The notes beneath the pieces were generated by a model. The model saw nothing but the letters and a program-made list of their open reading frames with translations, ran no database searches and was not told the origin of the DNA. DNA of 26,307 bases from Intoshia linei (taxonomy: Eukaryota > Orthonectida > Rhopaluridae): the NCBI GenBank assembly GCA_001642005.1, contig LWCA01000475.1, forward strand, positions 1-26,307, given 5' to 3'. Of this stretch, positions 20,601 to 26,307 are shown one piece after another (position 1 is the stretch's first letter; every line of letters starts with the position of its first letter). The position numbers were made by a program, and so were the translations under genes.

Positions 20601-23600
20601 CGAGAAATTTTAGAAAAATTTAAACTAAAAGTTTTCTTATGAAATGTAAATTAAAGTAATTATCTCACATCATCGTGACCGGGTCTGACATAAGAAACTA
20701 ACATTTTACTATTTATCATTAATGTTTAGTTGAATTGAAGTGCATTTTCTAGAGCAGTTGTTTCAGATTCAAGTAGTGTAGGACCTCCATTTCAAAATAT
20801 TTAATTTTTTGGACCCAAAAAATACATGAAATATAAAATATTGATGAAAAATTAAAGGTTTTTCTTATTAGAATTGGTAAAATCGTTTTTTAAAAAATAA
20901 ATTTTTCTTAAGGGATGGTAAACTTCGATTTTTTATATTGTTGTTGGATTAAGTGGATTTTAAAAAAAATTATCGGTAAAAGTTGATTTTTCCCTGGGAT
21001 TTTAAAATAGTATTTTTTATTAACACTTATGATACTTACATTTTGTATGATGGTTGTATAACTGTGGTTTTTAAAATAATAATGTAGCGGTCGTATAGGC
21101 TTTCCAAATAAATTCCTAACATCTGTTTCAATTCTGTAATAAATATTAAAATTCAAATTCTCGTATAAAATTAAAGAAAAGTTGATAAAAATTTTTTCAT
21201 ATTTTATTTGAATCTCACAAACATATAGTTTGGGGTTTCACTAACCACCAATCAGGAACAACTGCTCTAAAGCGACATAATCATGTATTTTAAAGACTCA
21301 TCATATTATTGATTTTATCACCAGTAATTTTTGTTGGTTTCTTTAAGCAAATTTTTTCACGCAATTATTAAAAATAATTTTGGTATGATTTTAAGGTAAC
21401 ATTTTTTATCATCCAATTTTTAAAAATTTTGAAGAACCCTTAAAATGTTAAAAATATTCCCTTAAACACTCTACCAAATCGTGGGTCCAAAAATTATTCA
21501 AAATCTTTTGAAATTGGGTAAAAAAAAATTCCTTAAAAACTCCAAAAAATTCCTTAAAAACTCCAAAAAATTCCTAAAAAACCTTTATCAAAATTTTAGA
21601 CCAAAATTATCTTCAAAACATTTAAAAAATGGTAGAAAATAAAATTTTCCCTAAAAAAACCCCTACCAGATTTTGAACCAAAAATATCTTCAAATTTTTA
21701 AAAACCTGGGTAAAAAAAATCCCTTAAAAACCCTACGAAATTTTAGTCCAAAAATTATATTCAAAACATTTAAAAAATTTCCAAAAAAACCTTGCCCAGA
21801 TTTTTGGACCAAAATTATCTTCAAACTTTTAAAAAATTATGTAAAAATATCCCTTAAAAACCCTACAAAATTTTAGTCCAAAAATTATATTCAAAACATT
21901 TAAAAAATTTCCTAAACAACTTTGCCCAAATTTTTGGACTAAAATTATCTTCAAAATCTTTTAAAATTTGGGTGAAAAAAACTCCCTTAAAAACCCTACA
22001 AAATTTTAGTCCAAAAATTATCTTCAAAACATTTAAAAATGGTAGAAAAAAATCTTTCCTATAAAACCCATACACCAAATTTTTGAACCAAAAATATCTA
22101 CAAAAAAAATTGAGTAAAAAAAAATCTCTCAAAAACCCTATAAAAATCATCTTTAATATCTATAAAACGTGGGTGAAAAAAAATCCCTTAAAAACCCTAT
22201 CAAAAATAATCTTCAATATCTATAAAAATTGGGTAAAAAAATTTTCTCTTACAGAAACCCACAAAAATTTGGTTCAAAAATCAAAATATGATTAATCTAT
22301 CTAGCAAAATCTATGATAATGTCGTTCAAATGAATTTTCCCCGTTATATCAACTGTATACCAGCAATTTTAATGCTCCCATCTCTACATATCAAAATGTT
22401 TCCAGCTTTAATGTCTCTAAAGATTGTGTTAATTAATATGAATACAAAAATTACCTGTGAATTTGATTATTACTATGAATATAATCTAGTCCTTTTATGA
22501 CTTCTTTCAAAATAGTCGCAATAAGAACATCATCCAATACACCATTTTTAGAATCGGGTAATTTAGATTTGGCTTTAATAAAATCCAAGGCAGAGCCTAA
22601 AATTCAGGATAAAATAAATATTAAAAAATTTAAAGACATTTAACAAGTAGAAATGCCTACCCAGGTAAGGACGATACCAGAGCCCAGTGAACCTGAAATG
22701 AACTAATTTCTTATGATTGTATTTAATTTAAGTAGTGATATAAGTTTAAATGATCGTGGTGTAACTAACAAAAACGGTTAAAAATCACTGATTAGATAAT
22801 ATGTGAAATTAGACTTACCATAATCGCAAAATTCCATAACTATCCATAATTCATCCATCACTACAAAAGACGTGTAAAATTTAACAATATTTTGATGATT
22901 GCATTGAGACATGGCTTTTATTTCTTTCTATATAATTTTATTTATTTTTCATACATGGTACAACAAATTATACCATTTTTATTTTATATCGCAATACAAT
23001 GTAACCGTAGGGTCATATTGTCCGATAAAAAAATAAAATAAATATCGATAATGAATAATTACTTGTGTATAAATTGTGTAATTTAGATAAAAATAAAAAA
23101 CAACAGCTATATAAAGTATGATAACCTTGATAAAATAAATAAATAAGTCATGACTCATGATTAAAGACTCATCAAAAAATAAAACTAATAGAATCAAATG
23201 ATAAAAAATCATACCAATAATTCTTCCATAGGAGTATTGTAATTATCGAGATTAACCCGTTTGACAGCAACATCTTGATTCTTAGAAATACAATGGGCCA
23301 CTTCAACAATTGAAGTAGCTCCAACACCTAATTGTATGTTAAGACGTTTAGCCACGTAAATAAAAATATACAAATATACCTATAACATTTCCTAAGCGAT
23401 ACTCTTCGCGGGTATCCGGCCATACATCCTCCGAATCGGAGTTTTTACGAGTTTTTAAAGAGGAAATGGAAGATAAACTAAATTGCATATTAAACTGTTT
23501 ATCGAGTTCCTGATCAGAATTTCCCATCTCCTTTTCATACTTTTGGTTAATTCTTTCTGAACTCTGAAATTTATTAATGGGAGTATTACCCCTAGTCAAA

Positions 23601-23629
23601 TTCTCTTGACTAGAAAAAGTATTGGACAT
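17623..23629 (-). CDS. OXSR1: OXSR1/STK39 (SPAK, Fray)-type Ser/Thr kinase, complete
   Basis: In this family WNK kinases activate OXSR1/STK39, which phosphorylate cation-chloride cotransporters in cell-volume control. Sixteen exons, ends high to low: 23629-23380, 23327-23215, 22927-22819, 22596-22455, 22416-22361, 20527-20457, 20415-20383, 20318-20270, 20229-19994, 19953-19768, 19197-19144, 19102-19002, 18444-18392, 18353-18285, 17813-17749, 17712-17623. All phases agree; 558 residues (human OXSR1 527). The kinase domain spans about 77-351: glycine loop VIGVGATS, AVKR lysine 106, HRD 204-206 (IHRDIKAGN), DFG 224-226, T-loop RHTFVGTPCWMAPE with Thr243 at the WNK site, and DIWSFG. The S-motif region [10 protein letters not shown] follows; one of its two adjacent serines is Lys. 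The conserved C-terminal docking domain runs from about 441, with [15 protein letters not shown] and FVFKL before a 29-residue tail. The N-terminal 75 residues are Ser/Asn-rich. Introns range from 36 to 1833 nt. Confidence 0.93.
18176..18259. mobile_element. 84 bp hAT-like MITE remnant in kinase intron 14
   Basis: Left end TAGTGTTTTTTAACC with TTTACTTCAG inward; right end GCGGCGCACAGAATAAGAAT closing with CACTG. These are the ends of the element at 18567 with almost all the middle removed. Flanking octamers CTGTAATT and TTGTAATG agree at 6 of 8 positions. It lies 25 bases from the donor of exon 14. Confidence 0.7.
18567..18843. mobile_element. hAT-like MITE (family B) with perfect target-site duplication
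   Basis: Inverted ends CAGTGTTTCTTAACC and, on the right, GTTAAGAATCACTG, with GGCGCAC and GGCGCACC boxes just inside. The octamer GTTTAGAT is present intact at 18559-18566 and again at 18844-18851. It measures 277 bp and has no coding frame. It occupies half of kinase intron 12. Confidence 0.88.
19320..19515 (+). mobile_element. hAT-like family A copy 5 (right part), kinase intron 10
   Basis: The right end reads ACACTATTTGAATCTGGAAT then CACTG, the family A terminus. Inward are TTTTACTAAATCTTAT and GTTTCATATAAGTCAAATAA, as in the copy at 4055. The left boundary near 19320 is a guess. After it, near 19548, GACCTTTTTGCAATATAGGA leads into GCCACA, like another hAT left end, but without a partner. 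Confidence 0.5.
20755..21264 (-). mobile_element. hAT-like family A copy 6, kinase intron 5
   Basis: Termini CAGTTGTTTCAGATTC and CAATCAGGAACAACTG are inverted repeats. Octamers TTCTAGAG (20747-20754) and CTCTAAAG (21265-21272) agree at 6 of 8 positions. Family A interior phrases are in the reverse direction (TGTAATAAATATTAAAATTC near the right end). Length 510 bp. Its open frames are fortuitous. Confidence 0.75.
21440..22290 (+). repeat. AT-rich dimeric satellite in kinase intron 5
   Basis: A unit of about 65 bases recurs about a dozen times: TTTTGGACCAAAATTATCTT, then an A-rich part with CATTTAAAAAA, then GGTAAAAAAA and CCCTTAAAAACCCTAC. Alternate units are more alike: CCCTACRAAATTTTAGTCC begins at 21731, 21861 and 21994, a higher-order period of 130-133 bases. 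Long open frames occur on both strands only because the units lack stops in some phases; their Lys/Phe/Asn composition has no domain. The last units lie about 70 bases before exon 5. Confidence 0.85.
22654..22700. other. GC-rich islet in kinase intron 3, exon-like on both strands
   Basis: About half of these bases are G or C, against roughly a fifth around them. On the minus strand TTTCAG at 22699-22694 and a GTAGGC donor after ACCTGG bracket 32 bases which, if spliced in, would shift the kinase frame. On the plus strand ATG at 22654 opens a 17-codon frame, [17 protein letters not shown], to a stop at 22707. Exons 3 and 4 join perfectly without it, so it is not part of the main product. Confidence 0.35.
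22700..22790. mobile_element. solitary hAT-like right terminus in kinase intron 3
   Basis: ACGGTTAAAAATCACTG ending at 22790 matches the family B right end (GTTAAGAATCACTG). I found no left terminus or repeated octamer, so the extent is unknown. Confidence 0.35.
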
Positions 23630-24123
23630 TAATTAAAATACTAAAATCAAATATATTTGAATAAGTTGTTTGTTAGTAATAAACTTAGTAATAGATTATT
23701 ACTCAAATAGAGAGTTAAATTTACTCAGTAAACTGGTTTTGTATCTGTTTTTTAAATTATGGCAACAATAGTGAATGTGTATTACATTTGCCTAATTATC
23801 GTACGTCTTTGGAGTAACTTAACACTTTAAATGTTTAATAAATAGTGAAATAAACTGACTAAAGACTACTGACCAAAAGTAAAATTAAAGTTGATTTGGT
23901 TAATTTTACGGTGTATTAGGTGTAAAGGCTTTTAGGTTAAATATTAGTAATATTATATTACATAATGTAATTATACGTATCATTAGCAACAATATTTAGT
24001 TAAAAATTGTTTATTATAAAAAATACCACATTTATAGTAGTCATGTGTACATATAAACGATAAGGTTGAAATAAATAAACGTTTATTAAATAATAACATT
24101 TGCAATTAAAATTTAAATTCAAT
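23630..24123. promoter_or_regulatory. bidirectional promoter region between the kinase and SRRM1
   Basis: Start codons diverge across 494 bp, almost the same spacing as TAF5/MED31. A 15 bp palindrome with a single central base, ATTACAT-A-ATGTAAT, lies at 23957-23971. No transposon ends were found. Specific factor sites cannot be named. Confidence 0.45.
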
Positions 24124-24918
24124 ATGGGAGATGTTGGATTTTTTAAAGTAATTATTTCAAAGAACTTGCAACATTTATTTAAATTATTATTAGGGTACAA
24201 CACTTGCTCAAGATGCTCGTTTTTCCGATAAACAAAAAAAACTAATGAAGCAAATGAAATTTGCACCAATATTGGACAAAAAGGTAACTTTAATTTAATT
24301 TAAAATAATTGAATCGCTTTAATTTTTGTATATGCATTTCTGTTTGTGCATTTTTTTCTTGTCAATCTTAACATTTTTAATTTTTAGGTAGAAACGACAG
24401 TGCCAGATTTCTACCTAATTTTAGCGTATTTTCATTTTTTGAATTAATTTTTCACTATTTCGTATTTGATGCATTTTATAGGTTGACATGGACTGCGTTA
24501 ATCTTGATATAGTTAAACCATGGGTATCTAAAAGTATTACCGAATTACTTGGATTTGAAGACGATGTTATTAATGATTTTGTTTTGAATCAACTGGAAGT
24601 TCGCGTAATTTATTTTTAGTATTGAATATTTAAAACAACATATAGTTTCCAAATGGTAAATCTATCCAAATTAATTTAACTGGGTTTTTAAATGCTAAAA
24701 ATGCACACCAGTTTGTACAACATTTATGGACCTTACTTCTTAGTGCCATGGAAGAAAATGTCGGTATACCGGAAAAAGCTATCGAAAAGAAAATCAAACA
24801 AATTAAAAATGAGGTTTCCTAATATTAACTATACTTTTTTGTTATATATAAAAAGATATTTAGTTTTTTTGTTAGTGTTTTTTTATTTACAGTGTATTAG
24901 CAATTAGAACATGTATGA
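24124..24918 (+). CDS. SRRM1: SRRM1 (SRm160)-like PWI-domain protein, lacking the RS region
   Basis: SRRM1 is a nuclear splicing coactivator whose N-terminal PWI domain binds nucleic acid. Five phase-0 exons: 24124-24147, 24194-24283, 24482-24604, 24646-24813 and 24901-24918, 140 residues. The N-terminus MGDVGFFKGTTLAQDARFSD then KQKKLMKQMKFAPILDKK tracks human SRRM1 (GFFRGTS..QDNRFSNKQKKLLKQ). The PWI domain follows, about residues 39-126: VNLDIVKPWISKSITELLGF, EDDVINDFVLNQLEV, QINLTGFLNAKNA and LWTLLLSAMEENVGIP. Exon 3 is ended at GTAATT after CGC because that restores the family spacing. Known animal SRRM1 proteins continue with hundreds of Arg/Ser-rich residues; here the last exon adds QLEHV and a stop, and intron retention also stops after two codons. 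The exon 5 acceptor is the least certain point. Introns: 46, 198, 41 and 87 nt. Divergent partner: the kinase gene. Confidence 0.88.
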
Positions 24919-25032
24919 TATGGATCGAAAGATTGGTTTTACGCGTCAGAGTTCCAAAATAATTTATAAATTCGTAAAAAATTATTTTGTTATTGTTATA
25001 AATGCACAATATTATACTGCACAAAATGCTGT

Positions 25033-25212
25033 TTAAGTTGAATTTTGTGACTGCATTTTAGTTAAAAATTTTAATATTCTGGGTTGTGTATGCGATAAGG
25101 CAAGCCTTATATCATCGGAAACATTCAATCTGTTTTTCATTTTGTTAGTATCAACAAGCATAGAAAATCGCATTTTACGTCTACACATTTCCAATAAAGA
25201 CATTGTAACGAG
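25033..25212 (-). pseudogene. C-terminal remnant of a hAT (ZBED-like) transposase
   Basis: One frame reads RFSMLVDTNKMKNRLNVSDD, then IRLALSHTQPRILKFL and a short tail ending NST at a stop (25033-25035). This matches the terminal dimerisation segment of hAT transposases of the ZBED5/FAM200 type (GFS.L..IK.K.RNRLNVE.DLR.ALS...PRI). Upstream the frame is closed by a stop, and the Cys-Glu-x-Gly-Phe context is lost. It may come from a relative of the fragment at 1-262, but the two do not overlap, so that cannot be tested here. Confidence 0.55.
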
Positions 25213-25224
25213 TTACTATCAGTA

Positions 25225-25345
25225 CTAAAAATACCTGATACGTTCCTAGGTTTTCGGGCCTTAGGATTATTACCCGCGTATTATTCCGATATGTAGCTAT
25301 CTGCTCTTCCGGAATCAATCAAAGCTCTTAAATCCTTCCTTCAAA
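25225..25345 (-). pseudogene. retropepsin-like relic of a retroelement
   Basis: The minus strand encodes RALIDSGRADSYISE, followed by an in-frame stop and then GNNPKARKPRN. ALIDSG with a following S-x-I-S is the active-site pattern of retroelement aspartic proteases (usual DSGA or DTGA; here DSGR). The segment is short and immediately followed by hAT-derived sequence in another frame, so one element may have landed beside the other. Similarity rests on about 15 residues. Confidence 0.3.
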
Positions 25346-25442
25346 TTGTATCGGAATTGTAATTAATTCCATCCTAACACAAAATTATTATAAAAAAATG
25401 AAATGAACTCTGAATTTTGGTTATAAAAAAAATTTGGAGACA

Positions 25443-25768
25443 AATTTGTTTTTACTTTATTTTTAATATAATACAGACATTCTGTCTAATAAATTAAAAA
25501 AATGAGATAACAATTGTTTTTACAATTCTTTACACATATTTCAACAAACAAAAAATTAAGATGGAATAATTCACTTTAAAGTAAAAAGTAATGCGATATG
25601 ATGCTTCCACCTGAAACAAATTTGGGAAGAACTCATTTAAAGGATTGATAATAGTGAATAGTAGGATTTTTAAGTTAGATTTTCAACATGAATTTATTTT
25701 TTTATAAAAATGTGCACTCGGCAGAGCTAGGTGCTGTTTGTACGTAGTACATAACAGTCAATCTAGTA
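25443..25768 (-). repeat. interspersed repeat, copy 2 (inverted partner at 5403-5673)
   Basis: This is the fuller copy. Reverse-complemented, it runs from ACTAGATTGACTGTTATG through TACTACGTACAAAC and CACCTAGCTCTG to AAAAATAAAGTAAAAAC. It keeps a segment around GCTTCCACC and TTTTTTGTTTGTTGAAA (reverse) that the first copy has lost. It has no reading frame or clear terminal repeats. Confidence 0.7.
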
Positions 25769-26183
25769 TATTATATAGTGAATAAATGAAGTAATTTACA
25801 TTTTTTTGTTACATAAATTTTTGTAGCAATAACATAAAAAATTGTCAAGCTGGTATAATATAATATCATGTAAAGGAAAACAAAATGTGGATGGAAAATC
25901 TAAAAAAAAAATTAAGCCCATTCTGTTTATATGTTTAAATGAATTTGAGTAACAAGAATTCTTGTCCATGTAAACTACTTCTATTTGGTTCAAAAAATAT
26001 GATTTAATGTGAATTGATATAAAGTAAGAGGTTGTTGCCTGTTCTGAATACCAATAGCAATTTGAAGCAGGATATTCTAGAAATGTGGAGTTTCCCTCTA
26101 GATCTTTAGCCAAGTTTTCTGCTTCAATCTTACATTTTTGGACCAAGGATTTAACTTCAGTGCGTTCTTTTATTATCGATGTG
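25769..26183 (-). CDS. unidentified partial gene at the right edge (internal exon, lower end unknown)
   Basis: On the minus strand an acceptor-like TTTCTTTTGAG at 26195-26185 opens an exon at 26184 reading GTSIIKERTEVKSLVQKCKI then EAENLAKDLEGNST, a charged, helix-like composition unlike the surrounding noise. Further down (CYWYSEQATT and beyond) it becomes less protein-like; a GTATTC at about 26053-26048 may be the real donor. I do not recognise the family. The frame stays open to a stop at 25796, but only the first 40-45 residues are supported. Confidence 0.3.
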
Positions 26184-26274
26184 CCTCAAAAGAAACCTGT
26201 AATTTGTATTTAATGACTACTATTTTATTTGTAAGTATTTTCAATAAGTAGTATTGTAATGTTTTTAGATTCAC

Positions 26275-26307
26275 CATTTAGAAGTTGTATAAGTGGTTTA
26301 TGGTCTG
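26275..26307 (-). CDS. upstream exon of the same unidentified gene, cut by the window edge
   Basis: Minus-strand frame DHKPLIQLLN ends at a GTGAAT donor at 26274-26269 with one base left over. Joining that base to the acceptor at 26184 gives Gly and an unbroken frame (LLN-G-TSIIKERTEVK). The intron would be 90 nt. Phase agreement is the only evidence; the plus strand also offers a weak open frame here. Confidence 0.28.

Noticed and set aside
21673-22295. Long open frames on both strands rich in Lys, Phe and Asn
   Set aside because: They follow the 65 bp satellite unit exactly, appear on both strands and contain no domain; they are repeat shadows.
22979-23212. 77-residue hydrophobic minus-strand frame in kinase intron 2
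   Set aside because: It ends at the kinase exon 2 donor and is intronic; both neighbouring kinase exons join in frame without it.
24000-24269. Minus-strand frame opposite the first SRRM1 exons
   Set aside because: The plus strand encodes the conserved SRRM1 N-terminus here; the minus frame is its shadow.
1-26307. tRNA, rRNA, CRISPR array, bacterial operon features or origins
   Set aside because: None seen; introns, AT composition and gene families are eukaryotic, and no cloverleaf or rRNA-like GC-rich segment stood out by eye.

Overview
This is nuclear DNA from an animal: very AT-rich, intron-bearing and fast-evolving. The evidence is a set of recognisable metazoan nuclear genes whose open reading frames only make sense once short GT-AG introns are removed: a forkhead protein, TAF5, MED31, an ALMS-motif centrosomal protein, an OXSR1/STK39 kinase with its C-terminal docking domain, and the PWI protein SRRM1. 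Thirteen of the 28 introns I could place by reading frame are only 36-64 nt long. The ALMS-motif gene implies centrioles or cilia. Tiny introns, strong AT bias and Asn/Lys/Ile-rich, divergent proteins would suit a flatworm, rotifer, orthonectid or dicyemid, but nothing here settles the lineage.

Layout, left to right. 1-262: frameshifted hAT-transposase remnant (-). 263-2500: gene-free, AT-rich, with a degenerate repeat tract and a hAT-like element. 2539-3558: single-exon forkhead gene (-). 3560-6716: gene-free, with three repeat relics. 6717-10452: TAF5 (-), whose 1.9 kb first intron is packed with DNA-transposon pieces. 10943-11513: MED31 (+), divergent from TAF5. 11709-13393: two copies of a hAT-like non-autonomous family, one with another element nested inside it. 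13416-16634: ALMS-motif gene (-). 17623-23629: OXSR1/STK39-like kinase in 16 exons (-), with mobile elements and a dimeric satellite in its long introns. 24124-24918: PWI-only SRRM1 (+), divergent from the kinase. 25033-25345: hAT and retropepsin-like relics. 25443-25768: inverted partner of a repeat at 5403-5673. 26184-26307: edge of an unidentified gene (-).

Two features link the genes. TAF5 (TFIID/SAGA) and MED31 (Mediator), which act at the same step of RNA polymerase II initiation, are divergent and share a 490 bp intergenic region containing perfect inverted repeats; OXSR1 and SRRM1 are also divergent, 494 bp apart. Introns fall into two classes: tiny ones, sometimes with unusual T-at-+3 donors, and long ones that mostly hold identifiable hAT-like, pogo-like or satellite DNA. 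Exon coordinates are hand-derived from reading frame, splice dinucleotides and family similarity; no search or alignment program was used.
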